Shown here piece by piece: positions 37,724 to 46,079 of a stretch of 64,000 nucleotides of DNA. A program made the position numbers and the translations under genes. Source of the DNA: Pseudomonadota bacterium (GTDB lineage: Bacteria > Pseudomonadota > Gammaproteobacteria > Burkholderiales > Burkholderiaceae_C). The notes below the pieces were generated by a model, which worked only from the letters and a program-made list of their open reading frames with translations, was not told where the DNA came from and did no database searches. Within the stretch, counting starts at the first letter, position 1; every line of letters begins with the position of its first letter. The DNA is taken from positions 124,001 to 188,000 of the forward strand of contig JAKAXL010000001.1 of NCBI GenBank assembly GCA_021816585.1. The letters run 5' to 3'.

Positions 37724-38664
37724 AGACACAGACCATGCAGCCGCCGAGCCTGCGCCTGAGCGTGGGGCCGTTGCAGTACTGGTGGCCGCGCGAACGCGTG
37801 CTCGACTTCTACGCCGAGCTCGCCGACGCGCCGATCGACACCGTGGTGCTCGGCGAGGTCGTGTGCTCGCGCCGACGCGATTTCCGGCTGGCCGACTGGA
37901 TGGCGCTGGGCAGGCAGCTGCGCGCGGCCGGCAAGCAGGTGCTGCTGGCGACGCCGACCCTGGTCGCCGGCGAGGCCGAACTGCGCAGCGTGCGCGACAT
38001 CGTGCAGCAGCGGGAATTCGGCGTCGAGGCCGCCGACGCCTCGGCGCTGGGAGTGCTGCTGCAGTCCGGCGCGACGGGCTTCGCGCTCGGGCCGCACCTG
38101 AACATCTACAACCCGCAGGCGTTGCGCGAACATGCCTCGCTGGGGGCCACGCGCTGGTGCGCGCCGGCCGAGCTGCCGCTGGCCTCGGTGGCCGACATCC
38201 ATGCCGCGGGAGTCGCGCCGCAACTGCTCACCGAGGTCTGGGCCTTCGGGCGCTTGCCGCTGGCCTTCTCGGCGCGTTGCTTCACCGCGCGGCACCACGG
38301 CCTGAACAAGGACCACTGCGATTTCCGCTGTCGGGACGATGCCGACGGCATGCTGGTGCGCAGTGGCGAAGGGCGCGACTTCCTCAGCCTCAACGGCACC
38401 CAGGTGCATTCGGCCGGGGTGCATGCGCTGCTCGAGGCGCCGGCGCGGCTGCGGGAGGCCGGCATCGGCAGCCTGCGCCTGTCGGCCTGCGCCGAAGCTT
38501 TCCCGCAGGTGCTGCGCGTGTTCGATGCCTGGCGTCGCGGCGACATGCCACCGCCGCAGGCGCGCGACGCGCTGCGCGAACTGCCGCTGCCCGGAGCGTT
38601 GATCGACGGCTTCGCGCATGCGCGGGCCGGCATGCAGGGCTCGGACGTGGAGCTTCGGACATGA
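37720..38664 (+). CDS. ubiV: UbiV, partner of UbiU in O2-independent ubiquinone synthesis
   Basis: A 314-residue U32-family protein that forms a heterodimer with UbiU. The iron-sulfur ligands C49, C187, C200 and C204 match the E. coli UbiV spacing in the C-terminal trio (13 and 4), within ARCFTARHHG and DHCDFRC. ATG 37720 overlaps the ubiU stop, indicating coupled translation. C-terminal SLRLSACAEAF is typical. The next gene, ubiT, starts after a 73-base spacer filled by two hairpins. Confidence 0.93.
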   Translation: MKTQTMQPPSLRLSVGPLQYWWPRERVLDFYAELADAPIDTVVLGEVVCSRRRDFRLADWMALGRQLRAAGKQVLLATPTLVAGEAELRSVRDIVQQREFGVEAADASALGVLLQSGATGFALGPHLNIYNPQALREHASLGATRWCAPAELPLASVADIHAAGVAPQLLTEVWAFGRLPLAFSARCFTARHHGLNKDHCDFRCRDDADGMLVRSGEGRDFLSLNGTQVHSAGVHALLEAPARLREAGIGSLRLSACAEAFPQVLRVFDAWRRGDMPPPQARDALRELPLPGALIDGFAHARAGMQGSDVELRT

Positions 38665-38676
38665 GCGCCGCGCACG

Positions 38677-38730
38677 GCCGCTCCGAAGCGGCGCTCCACT
38701 CCCTCGGGGAGTCGAGCGTAGCGAGGAGGG
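38677..38730. repeat. Double-hairpin GC-rich repeat between ubiV and ubiT
   Basis: GCCGCT-CCGA-AGCGGC (38677-38692) is followed by ACTCCC-TCG-GGGAGT (38698-38712), then CGAGCGTAGCGAGGAGGG, whose last bases supply the ubiT Shine-Dalgarno. The second hairpin plus the GAGCG segment parallels the element at 19727-19763. It probably reduces ubiT relative to ubiUV or stabilises the upstream mRNA. Confidence 0.55.
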
Positions 38731-38737
38731 TCGTCCC

Positions 38738-39148
38738 ATGAACGCCATCGACACCGCGCTGCAACTGGCCGCGCCGTGGCGCGGCGTGCTGCGCCGCCTG
38801 CCGACGCGGCCGCCGTCCTGGCTGGCCGCCTTGGCGCTGGATGCGCTGCTGCTTCCGCGCATGGACCCGGCGACCTTGCAGGCCTGCCGCGGCCGCATGG
38901 TCGAACTCGAGCTGAGCGATCTGGGCCTGCGCATGGGGTTGCGCTTCGACGGCACGCGCTTTCGCGCCGCGCGCGGCGTGCCCGAGTTGCGGGTGCGTGC
39001 ACCGGCGCGCGCGCTGCTTCGGCTGCTGCGCGGACAGGACGACGCGGACCGCCTGTTCTTCGACGGCAACCTGGTGATGCAAGGCGACACCGAGTTCGGG
39101 CTGCTGCTGAAGAACCAGCTCGACGCCATCGGGCCCTTGTGGTCGTGA
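38738..39148 (+). CDS. ubiT: UbiT, SCP2-domain lipid-binding protein for anaerobic ubiquinone synthesis
   Basis: A 136-residue protein with an SCP2 sterol-carrier fold: MVELELSDLGLRMGLRFDG, a central ELRVRAPARALLRLLRGQDDADRLFFDGNL (split here as two strands) and VMQGDTEFGLLLKNQLD at the C-terminus. UbiT binds prenyl lipids and works with UbiU and UbiV; the GD-TEFGL segment is typical. GAGGAGGG upstream fixes ATG 38738. The order ubiU-ubiV-ubiT differs from E. coli, where ubiT is divergent from ubiUV. Confidence 0.88.
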   Translation: MNAIDTALQLAAPWRGVLRRLPTRPPSWLAALALDALLLPRMDPATLQACRGRMVELELSDLGLRMGLRFDGTRFRAARGVPELRVRAPARALLRLLRGQDDADRLFFDGNLVMQGDTEFGLLLKNQLDAIGPLWS

Positions 39149-39174
39149 GCCCCGGGCCGGCACGTCGAGAAGCC

Positions 39175-39217
39175 TTGTGCTGGGTCAACACGGGGGGTAT
39201 CGCGCCGAACCTATAGT
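39175..39217 (+). promoter_or_regulatory. FNR-like box and -10 element of the FNR-family gene
   Basis: TTGTGCTGGGTCAA (39175-39188) matches the FNR pattern TTG-N8-CAA with a good right half (GTCAA). TATAGT (39212-39217) is a clear -10, predicting a start near 39223. The box centre is then 41-42 bases upstream, the class II activation position. It suggests autoregulation of the downstream regulator. Confidence 0.55.
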
Positions 39218-39241
39218 GGCCGCTTTGTCGGGCTCGGGATC

Positions 39242-39934
39242 ATGGCAGCGACATCCGCGACGGCTGGGGCGACTCGGGAACAGTGCGACGACGCATCGCA
39301 GGGTGCGCTGCGCGAATTCGCGCGCCGCCTGCGCCAGCGCACGCTGCCCGCCGGACGCGTGCTGTTCCACCAGGGCCAGCGCCTGGGGCGCGTGTACCTG
39401 CTGACCAGCGGCGCCGTGCAGGTGTCGCGCCGGGATCCGCAGGGGCACGCGCGCATCGTCGATCTCGTGCTGCCCGGCGACGTGCTGGGATTTTGCGACT
39501 TCGCGGCCGGCGTGTACGCGGACGATGCGCTGGTGCTGCGCGAGTCCCGCGTGTGCTCCATCGACCCGCGACGCTGGCCGCCGTCGGGCGGGCGCGACGC
39601 CTCGTTGCCGCCGCTGCCGCCGCTGTCCAGCCTGGGCGCCGCGCAGGTGCAGCGCGCCATGCGCCAGTCCCTGCGGCTGCGCCTGCGCGCGCCGGCGCGC
39701 ATCGCCGATTGCCTGCTGCAGTTGTCGCAGAGGATGGGCGGCCCCGACATCGAACTGCCGCTGAGCTGGCGCGATCTCGCCGAGTACCTCGACCTGCGCC
39801 CGGAGACGCTGAGCCGCACGCTGCGCGAACTCGAACGCCGTCAGTGCCTGCGCCGCGCCGGCGGCACGCGCCTGCAGCTCGATCTCGAGCGCCTGCGCCA
39901 GACGCGCGCCGCGCCGCGGGCGCGGCAGGTCTAG
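39242..39934 (+). CDS. CRP/FNR-family regulator lacking the N-terminal Fe-S cysteines
   Basis: A 230-residue regulator. The cyclic-nucleotide-like sensor domain covers about 25-115 (AGRVLFHQGQRLGRVYLLTSGAV and LPGDVLGFCDF), then a dimer helix and a winged HTH with RPETLSRTLREL; E188, S191 and R192 reproduce the E-x-x-S-R contacts of FNR. FNR needs four cysteines, three at the N-terminus; here only C15 precedes the sensor domain, while C105 (VCSI) aligns with the FNR central cysteine. So it should bind FNR boxes but probably senses something other than O2 through a 4Fe-4S cluster (heme/NO as in DNR, or a partner). It sits 93 bases after ubiT. Confidence 0.9.
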   Translation: MAATSATAGATREQCDDASQGALREFARRLRQRTLPAGRVLFHQGQRLGRVYLLTSGAVQVSRRDPQGHARIVDLVLPGDVLGFCDFAAGVYADDALVLRESRVCSIDPRRWPPSGGRDASLPPLPPLSSLGAAQVQRAMRQSLRLRLRAPARIADCLLQLSQRMGGPDIELPLSWRDLAEYLDLRPETLSRTLRELERRQCLRRAGGTRLQLDLERLRQTRAAPRARQV

Positions 39935-39955
39935 TCGCCGCGGCCCGGAGCCGGC

Positions 39956-40699
39956 TCAGCCGGCGCTGGTCGTCGCGTGCAGCGCGTCGCGCAGCGCGTC
40001 GTGCACGGCGGCGGCCAGGCTGCGGCGCTCGTCGCCTCGCAGCACCGGAAGGTACTGCACGATCACGCGCAGCGGCGCCGCCGCGCTGAGCACGCGCAGC
40101 GTGTCCAGCAGCGAGTCGTCGCCGACATAGGCCGCGGCGCGGCTGGGGGCGCCGGTGGCGGCATCGACGTAGCGCAGCAGCACCGGCTGCACCGGAACGC
40201 CCGCGCTGAGCGCCGCCTGGAACAGGTTGGCGTGCAGCGCCAGCACATGCGTGCCGTCGGAGGTGGTGCCCTCGGGGAACACGCTGACCACCTCGCCGTT
40301 GCGCAGGCATTGCGCCATGTCGTGCATGACCCGCATCGCATCGCGCGGCCGTGCGCGCTCCACGAACAGGGTCCCGGCGGCGGCGACGAGCGAACCCAGC
40401 AGCGGCCAGTCGCGCACGTCCGATTTCGAGACGAAGCGCGTCGGCTGCGCCGCGTTCAGCGCCATGATGTCCAGCCAGGAGACATGGTTGGCGGCGAGCA
40501 GGCAGGCGCCCTGGTGCGGTGTGCCGCGCACCTCCAGCCGCACCCGGCTGGCACGCAGCATGCGTCGCGACCACGCGCGCACCGCGGCGTGGCGCTGCGC
40601 CGCCGTCATGCGGTCGAAGCCGCGGATGCGCCACATGCCGCCCAGCAATTGCAGGCCCAGGCGCGCCAGCATGGCAGCCAGGCGCAGGCGCCGCATCAT
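39956..40699 (-). CDS. plsC: 1-acyl-sn-glycerol-3-phosphate acyltransferase
   Basis: A 247-residue PlsC-type inner-membrane acyltransferase. The HX4D motif is NHVSWLD (H72-D77), and the glycerophosphate-binding motif is FPEGTTSDG. A hydrophobic N-terminal segment (about 6-24) likely anchors it. It makes phosphatidic acid downstream of PlsX/PlsY. Its ATG overlaps the stop of pyrX, so the two are translationally coupled despite unrelated pathways, an arrangement also known in Burkholderia. Confidence 0.93.
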   Translation of the reverse strand: MMRRLRLAAMLARLGLQLLGGMWRIRGFDRMTAAQRHAAVRAWSRRMLRASRVRLEVRGTPHQGACLLAANHVSWLDIMALNAAQPTRFVSKSDVRDWPLLGSLVAAAGTLFVERARPRDAMRVMHDMAQCLRNGEVVSVFPEGTTSDGTHVLALHANLFQAALSAGVPVQPVLLRYVDAATGAPSRAAAYVGDDSLLDTLRVLSAAAPLRVIVQYLPVLRGDERRSLAAAVHDALRDALHATTSAG

Positions 40700-41994
40700 G
40701 CCGGCGCGGCCTCCGACTCGTGGATCACGCGCCCGTCGATCACGGTGGCGCGCACCCGCCCCTGCAGCTCGACGTCGCCCAGCGGCGTGTGCTTGGCGCG
40801 GCTGCGCAGCATCTGCGCGGTGGGCTTCCAGCGCTGCTGCGGATCGACGACGATCAGCTCGGCGGCCGCGCCCGCCTGCAGCCGGGGCAGTTCGACGCGT
40901 GCGGCGGCCGCCGCACGCGTGGTCACGCTGGCCAGCGCCTGCGGCAGCGCGAGCCCGGCGCGGCGCGCGAACTCGAGCACCGCCGGCAGCAGCAGCTCCA
41001 GTCCGGTGGCGCCGGGCGCCGCCTCGCCGAAGGGCAGGATCTTGTCGTCGCTGTCCACCGGGGTGTGGTCCGACACCAGCGCGTCGATGGTGCCGTCGGC
41101 CAGCGCGCCTTGCAGCGCGTCGCGGTCGGCCTGCCGGCGCAGCGGCGGCTCCAGGCGCATGCGCGAATCGAACCAGCCGATGTCCACGTCGGTGAGCAGG
41201 AGGTTGTGCATCGACACGTCGGCGGTCACCGGCAGCGACTCGGCCTTCGCGCGGCGCAGCAGCTCGACCCCGGCGGCGCTGGACAGGCGCCCGATGTGCA
41301 CCGCGCAGCCGGTGGCGCGCACCAGTTCGAAGATGGTCTGCAGCGCCACCGTCTCGGCCAGCACCGGCACGCCGGGCAGGCCCAGGCGCTGCGCGTAGGG
41401 TCCGCTGCCGGCGACCCCGCCGGACAGGTGGGCATCGACGGCCGGCAGCCAGACCTTGTAGCCGAAGGTGCTGGCGTACTGCATCGCCCGCAGCAGCAGC
41501 ATGGTGTCGGCCACCGGCACGCCCGCCTGCGACAGCCCGATGCAGCTGGACTTGACCAGCGAGGCCATCTCGGCGAGGCGCTCGCCCTGCAGCCCGGTGG
41601 TCAGCGCGCCCAGCGCGTACACGCGCGAGCGCTTGATGCGCCGCGCGCGCCAGCGCAGCATCTCGACCAGGCTGGGCTCGTCGAGCACCGGGTCGGTGTC
41701 CGGCGGGCACACGACGCGCGTGACGCCGCCGACGCCGGCGGCCGCCAGCTCGGAGTCGAGCAGTCCGGCAGCCTCGCCGCCGGGCTCGCCGAGGCGCGCG
41801 CACAGGTCGATCAGTCCGGGCATGACCAGGCAGCCGGAGGCGTCGATCACGCGTTCGGCGACGAATCCGGAGGCTTCGGCGCCGACGGCGTGGATGCGCT
41901 CGCCGGCGATCGCCAGGTCGCCGCGGGCCTGCGTGCCGCTGGCGGGGTCGACCAGCAGGCCCCCGCGCACGAGTAGGGTCTTGGGCTCGTTCAT
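40696..41994 (-). CDS. pyrX: Dihydroorotase-like protein, catalytically inactive (PyrX)
   Basis: A 432-residue amidohydrolase-fold protein. The first metal motif, PGxxDxHxHxREPG in active enzymes, reads PGLIDLCARLGEPG, so both zinc-binding histidines are lost (Cys and Arg/Leu instead). The DHTPVD segment near residue 315 is retained. Such inactive homologues assemble with aspartate transcarbamoylase in pseudomonads and betaproteobacteria and are needed for its stability. It begins 4 bases after the pyrB stop. A true dihydroorotase must be encoded elsewhere. Confidence 0.93.
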   Translation of the reverse strand: MNEPKTLLVRGGLLVDPASGTQARGDLAIAGERIHAVGAEASGFVAERVIDASGCLVMPGLIDLCARLGEPGGEAAGLLDSELAAAGVGGVTRVVCPPDTDPVLDEPSLVEMLRWRARRIKRSRVYALGALTTGLQGERLAEMASLVKSSCIGLSQAGVPVADTMLLLRAMQYASTFGYKVWLPAVDAHLSGGVAGSGPYAQRLGLPGVPVLAETVALQTIFELVRATGCAVHIGRLSSAAGVELLRRAKAESLPVTADVSMHNLLLTDVDIGWFDSRMRLEPPLRRQADRDALQGALADGTIDALVSDHTPVDSDDKILPFGEAAPGATGLELLLPAVLEFARRAGLALPQALASVTTRAAAAARVELPRLQAGAAAELIVVDPQQRWKPTAQMLRSRAKHTPLGDVELQGRVRATVIDGRVIHESEAAPA

Positions 41995-41998
41995 GCTT

Positions 41999-42955
41999 TC
42001 AGGCGGAGGTATTGGCGACGATGGACAGCACCGCCATGCGCACCGCGATGCCGAAGCGCACCTGCGGCAGGATCACGCTCTGCGGGCCGTCGGCCACCGA
42101 GGAGTCGAGCTCGACGCCGCGGTTGATGGGGCCGGGGTGCATGACGATCGCGTCGGGCCGCGCCAGCTGCAGGCGTTGCGGGGTGAGTCCGTACATCATG
42201 TGGAATTCGGCGGCCGACGGCAGCAGGCCGCCCGCCATGCGCTCGTTCTGCAGGCGCAGCGCGATCACCACGTCGGCGTCGCGCAGGCCCTCGTGGATGT
42301 CATGGCACACGCGCACGCCCATGTCGCGCAGATCCGCCGGGACCAGGGTCTTCGGGCCCACCGCGCGCACTTCGGGGACCCCCAGCGTGGTCAGCGCATG
42401 GATGTCCGAACGCGCCACCCGCGAATGCACGATGTCGCCGACGATGGCCACCGTCAGCGCGCTGAAGTCGCGCTTGTAGTGGCGGATGGTCATCATGTCG
42501 AGCAGTCCCTGCGTCGGATGCGCGTGGCGGCCGTCGCCGGCGTTGACCACGTGCACGTGCTCGGGGGTGTGCGAGGCGATCAGGAACGGCGCGCCGCTCT
42601 GGCTGTGGCGCACGACGAAGATGTCGGCGTCCATCGCCTCCAGGTTGGCGATGGTGTCGAGCAGCGATTCGCCCTTGGAGGTGCTGGAGCGCTGGATGTC
42701 CAGGTTGAACACGTCGGCCGACAGGCGCTGCGCGGCGATCTCGAAGGTCGTGCGGGTTCGCGTCGAGTTCTCGAAGAACAGGTTGAACACGCTCTTGCCG
42801 CGCAGCAGCGGCACCTTCTTGACCTCGCGCTCGCCGAAGCTCATGAAGCCCTGCGCGGTGTCCATGATGTGGGTCAGCACGTCGCGCGGCAGGCCCTCGA
42901 TGGACAGCAGGTGGCGCAGTTCGCCGTGGCGGTTGAGTTGCGGATGGGCGGACAT
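41999..42955 (-). CDS. pyrB: Aspartate carbamoyltransferase catalytic subunit
   Basis: A 318-residue enzyme that makes carbamoyl aspartate, the committed pyrimidine step. The carbamoyl phosphate sites are [12 protein letters not shown] and SKGES, then HPTQGLLD and MHPGPINRG. Length is that of the class forming complexes with PyrX. It overlaps the pyrR stop by one base and is followed directly by pyrX. Confidence 0.97.
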   Translation of the reverse strand: MSAHPQLNRHGELRHLLSIEGLPRDVLTHIMDTAQGFMSFGEREVKKVPLLRGKSVFNLFFENSTRTRTTFEIAAQRLSADVFNLDIQRSSTSKGESLLDTIANLEAMDADIFVVRHSQSGAPFLIASHTPEHVHVVNAGDGRHAHPTQGLLDMMTIRHYKRDFSALTVAIVGDIVHSRVARSDIHALTTLGVPEVRAVGPKTLVPADLRDMGVRVCHDIHEGLRDADVVIALRLQNERMAGGLLPSAAEFHMMYGLTPQRLQLARPDAIVMHPGPINRGVELDSSVADGPQSVILPQVRFGIAVRMAVLSIVANTSA

Positions 42956-43482
42956 CAGGACTCGGACTCCAGGTACACCAGTCGCATGGACTGCGGCCCG
43001 GCCGCGGGGTCGCGCTCCAGCGCCAGCATGGTGCGCGGCGGCAGCTCGATGCTGGCGCCGACCAGGCTGGCGCAGATCGGCAGCTCGCGCCCGCCGCGGT
43101 CGACCAGCACCGCGAGGTCGATGCGCGCCGGACGGCCGAAGTCGTACAGCTCGTTGATCGCGGCGCGGATCGTGCGTCCGGTGTAGAGCACGTCGTCGAC
43201 CAGCAGGATCGAGCGCGCGTTGACCTCGAAGGGCAGTTCGGTGCGGTTGCCGCTGGGGTGCAGGCCGCGCGTGCCGAAATCGTCCCGGTGCAGCGTGGAC
43301 GAGACGACCCCCAGCGGGGTCGGCAGCCGCAGGTCGGCGTGCAGTCGCTCGGCCAGCCAGGCGCCGCCGGAATACACGCCGACCAGGGTCGGGACTTGCG
43401 CCTGCGCGGCCAGCCAGTCGCGCACGAGCTCGCGCAGGCGCGCGTACAGCGCTTCGGCGTCGGGAGGGGTCGGGAGGTTCAT
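42955..43482 (-). CDS. pyrR: PyrR bifunctional pyrimidine regulator/uracil phosphoribosyltransferase
   Basis: A 175-residue PRT-family protein. The PRPP loop is [31 protein letters not shown] and the HRDDFGTRG flexible-loop region are conserved. In betaproteobacteria PyrR precedes pyrB; whether it binds RNA or acts only as a phosphoribosyltransferase is not clear, and I see no PyrR-type RNA hairpin upstream because the gene overlaps ruvX. ATG 43482 overlaps the ruvX stop. Confidence 0.92.
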   Translation of the reverse strand: MNLPTPPDAEALYARLRELVRDWLAAQAQVPTLVGVYSGGAWLAERLHADLRLPTPLGVVSSTLHRDDFGTRGLHPSGNRTELPFEVNARSILLVDDVLYTGRTIRAAINELYDFGRPARIDLAVLVDRGGRELPICASLVGASIELPPRTMLALERDPAAGPQSMRLVYLESES

Positions 43483-43898
43483 GCGGTGGGAGATTGCAGG
43501 TATTGTTCCAGAATCAGGCGTGCGGACTCGGCATCCACGTCGGCGGCGCCCGAATCCTCCGCAGCGCGCGAGGTATAGCGCTCGTCGACCAGTTCCACCG
43601 GCAGGCCGAAGCGCCCGTGCAGCTGGTTGGCGAAGCGCCGCGCCTGCGCGCTGCGCGGCTGCTCGGCCCCTTCGTCGCGCGACAACGGCAGGCCGACCAC
43701 CAGACGGCCCGGGGTCCATTGCGCGATCAGGCGCGCGATGGCGTCGAAACGCTCCTGGCGCCGTTCGGCGCGCACGCTGCACAGCGCGGTGGCGCTGCGC
43801 GTGACCGTGTTGCCGACCGCGACACCGATCAGGTGGGTGCCGAAGTCAAAACCCATGAGAAGAGCGGGGTCGCGGCGCGCCACCGCGGAGTCAGGCAT
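43479..43898 (-). CDS. ruvX: Holliday junction resolvase-like protein YqgF/RuvX
   Basis: A 139-residue RNase H-fold protein. [16 protein letters not shown] carries the first acidic residue, [11 protein letters not shown] the second region, and [14 protein letters not shown] plus the C-terminal [13 protein letters not shown] complete the YqgF pattern. It is implicated in pre-16S rRNA end processing. Overlaps yqgE by 8 bases and pyrR by 4, forming the conserved yqgE-ruvX-pyrR-pyrB order. Confidence 0.94.
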   Translation of the reverse strand: MPDSAVARRDPALLMGFDFGTHLIGVAVGNTVTRSATALCSVRAERRQERFDAIARLIAQWTPGRLVVGLPLSRDEGAEQPRSAQARRFANQLHGRFGLPVELVDERYTSRAAEDSGAADVDAESARLILEQYLQSPTA

Positions 43899-44466
43899 GG
43901 CCGGCGGTGTTGGACAGGCTCATCGCACTGATGCCCATCAAGGCCATCGCGGCGTCCAGCCGGCGGTCCGCGGCGACGTCGAACACGATGCTCGAATCGG
44001 CTTCCACGGTGAGCCAGCCGTTGCGGGAAATCTCGTCCTCGAGCTGCCCGGCGCTCCAACCTGAATATCCCAGCGCAACAAAGAAGCGCCTGGGACCTTC
44101 GGCGGCGGCGATGTGCTCCAGCACGTCCTTCGACGTGGTCATCTGCAGCCCTCCCGCCACCTGCAGGGTCGATGCGTAGCTGCGCCCGGTGGGGTCGTGC
44201 AGCACGAAGCCGCGCTCGGTCTGCACCGGGCCGCCGTAGTAGACGGTCTGCGAGGCCAGGTCGGGCTGCTGCAGCGGCAGTTCGATGCGGTCGAACAGAT
44301 CCTTCAGCACGATGTCGGTGGGGCGGTTGATCACCAGCCCCAGGGCTCCGCGCGACGAATGCTCGCAGACATAGACCACGCTGCCGGCGAAGGACGAGTC
44401 GACCATTCCCGGCATCGCGATCAGGAACTGGTTGCTCAGGTTCGAGGCGTCGCTGCGAGGGTTCAT
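43891..44466 (-). CDS. yqgE: YqgE/AlgH family protein (DUF179)
   Basis: A 191-residue cytosolic protein. FLIAMPGMVDSSFAGSVVYVCEH at the N-terminus, GLVINRP, YYGGPVQTERGFVLH and ALGYSGWSAGQLEDEI are the DUF179 signature blocks, in order. Function is uncertain (AlgH in Pseudomonas has been linked to alginate). First gene of the minus-strand yqgE-ruvX-pyrR-pyrB-pyrX-plsC run; divergent from the photolyase with a 56-base spacer. Confidence 0.95.
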   Translation of the reverse strand: MNPRSDASNLSNQFLIAMPGMVDSSFAGSVVYVCEHSSRGALGLVINRPTDIVLKDLFDRIELPLQQPDLASQTVYYGGPVQTERGFVLHDPTGRSYASTLQVAGGLQMTTSKDVLEHIAAAEGPRRFFVALGYSGWSAGQLEDEISRNGWLTVEADSSIVFDVAADRRLDAAMALMGISAMSLSNTAGHA

Positions 44467-44522
44467 GACGGCACATATTATCGCGGCGCGGCCCCGTCCG
44501 GGGCGCCGTCCGGCCGACCATC

Positions 44523-46079
44523 GTGAACCCGCAATCCTCCGCCACGCCCGCCGAGCCGCAGCTGGACCTCGGACTGGTCTGGCTGCGTCGCGACCTGCGC
44601 CTGCACGATCACGCGGCGCTGCACCATGCGCTGCGCCGCTGCCGGCGCGTGCAGCTGGTGTTCGTGTTCGACACCGACATCCTTCAGCCGCTGCTGGACC
44701 AGGGGATCCGTGCCGACCGGCGGCTGCTGTTCATCCGCCAAAGCCTGCTCGAGCTCGATGCCGGGCTGCGCCGCTACGGGGCTTCGCTGCGGGTGCTGCA
44801 CGGGCGCGCCACGCACGAGCTGCCGGAGCTGGCGCGGCGCATGGGCGCCGGCGCGGTGTTCGTGAATCGCGACTACGAACCGCAGGCCGTGCGCCGCGAC
44901 GCGGCGGTGGCGGGCGAGCTCGCGGGCGCCGGGATCGAACTGCACGCGTTCCATGACCAGGTCATGCTGGCCCCGGATGCGCTGCGCACCGGGCAGGGGC
45001 GGCCCTACGCGGTGTTCACGCCCTATCGCAATGCGTGGCTGGCGCGCATGCGTGCCGACGGCGGCGCCGGGCTCGCCGCCCTCGACTGTCCGCTCGATGC
45101 GTCACGACTCGTCGTGGAGCCGTCCGCGGCGCCGGCCGTTGCCGAGCTCGTGCAGCTGGGCTTCGATCAGCCCGCGCAGCTGCCGGCCGGGGTGGAGCCC
45201 GGCAGCCGCGGGGCGCAACGCGCCTGGGAGGCCTTCCAGCCGCGCCTGGACGCCTACGCGGCGGTGCGCGACTTCCCGGCGCTCGACGCCACCAGCGGGC
45301 TGTCCGTGCACCTGCGCTTCGGCACCATCGGCGTGCGCGAGTTGGCGCGCCACGCCTGGCGGGCGGCGCAGGCGGGCAGCGCGGGGGCGGCCAGCTGGTT
45401 GTCGGAGCTGATCTGGCGCGACTTCTACGCCCAGGTGCTGCACCACCATCCGCAACTCGCGCAGGGGCGTTCGTTCCGCGCCGAATACGACAGCATTCGC
45501 TGGGACGACGCGCCGCAGCTGCTGCAGGCCTGGCGCGAAGGCCGCACCGGCTATCCGCTGGTGGACGCGGCGATGCGCGAGTTGCTGCGCAGCGGGCGCA
45601 TGCACAACCGGCTGCGCATGGTGGTGGCGAGCTTCCTGTGCAAGGACCTGGGCCTGGACTGGCGCCTGGGCGAAGAGCATTTCGCGCGCTGGCTGCTCGA
45701 CTTCGACCTCGCCTCGAACAACGGCGGCTGGCAGTGGGCCTCGTCCAGCGGCTGCGATGCGCAGCCGTGGTTCCGCATCTTCAACCCGGTCGAGCAAAGC
45801 CGCAGGTTCGACCCGCGGGGAGATTACATCCGGCGCCACGTCGCCGAGCTGGCGGGGCTGGACGCGGCATCGATCCACGCGCCTTGGCTGGCCGCGCCCG
45901 AGGCGCTGCGCGCCGCCGGCGTGCATCTGGGTCGGGACTATCCGTTGCCGGTGGTCGACCATGCCCAGGCGCGCCAGCGCACCCTGCAGCGTTACGCGGT
46001 GGTGCGCGGCGACGCCGCGCGCGCCGCGGCGGCCGCGCCGCCGAAGCAGGAGCCGCCGCGCCAGGGCGGCCTGTTCTAG
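44523..46079 (+). CDS. phrB: Deoxyribodipyrimidine photolyase (class I CPD type)
   Basis: A 518-residue FAD photolyase. The N-terminal antenna domain starts LGLVWLRRDLRLHDHAAL. The FAD domain contains TSGLSVHLRFGTIGVRE, WLSELIWRDFY, MHNRLRMVVASFLCKDL and the tryptophan-rich DFDLASNNGGWQWASSSGCD, all typical of CPD photolyases. The start is GTG 44523. A C-terminal Ala-rich tail of about 40 residues is extra. It ends in CTAG, which also provides the stop of the convergent chpA. Confidence 0.95.
   Translation: MNPQSSATPAEPQLDLGLVWLRRDLRLHDHAALHHALRRCRRVQLVFVFDTDILQPLLDQGIRADRRLLFIRQSLLELDAGLRRYGASLRVLHGRATHELPELARRMGAGAVFVNRDYEPQAVRRDAAVAGELAGAGIELHAFHDQVMLAPDALRTGQGRPYAVFTPYRNAWLARMRADGGAGLAALDCPLDASRLVVEPSAAPAVAELVQLGFDQPAQLPAGVEPGSRGAQRAWEAFQPRLDAYAAVRDFPALDATSGLSVHLRFGTIGVRELARHAWRAAQAGSAGAASWLSELIWRDFYAQVLHHHPQLAQGRSFRAEYDSIRWDDAPQLLQAWREGRTGYPLVDAAMRELLRSGRMHNRLRMVVASFLCKDLGLDWRLGEEHFARWLLDFDLASNNGGWQWASSSGCDAQPWFRIFNPVEQSRRFDPRGDYIRRHVAELAGLDAASIHAPWLAAPEALRAAGVHLGRDYPLPVVDHAQARQRTLQRYAVVRGDAARAAAAAPPKQEPPRQGGLF

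Noticed and set aside
40696-41994. Annotation of pyrX as an active dihydroorotase
   Set aside because: The two zinc-binding histidines of the first motif are absent.
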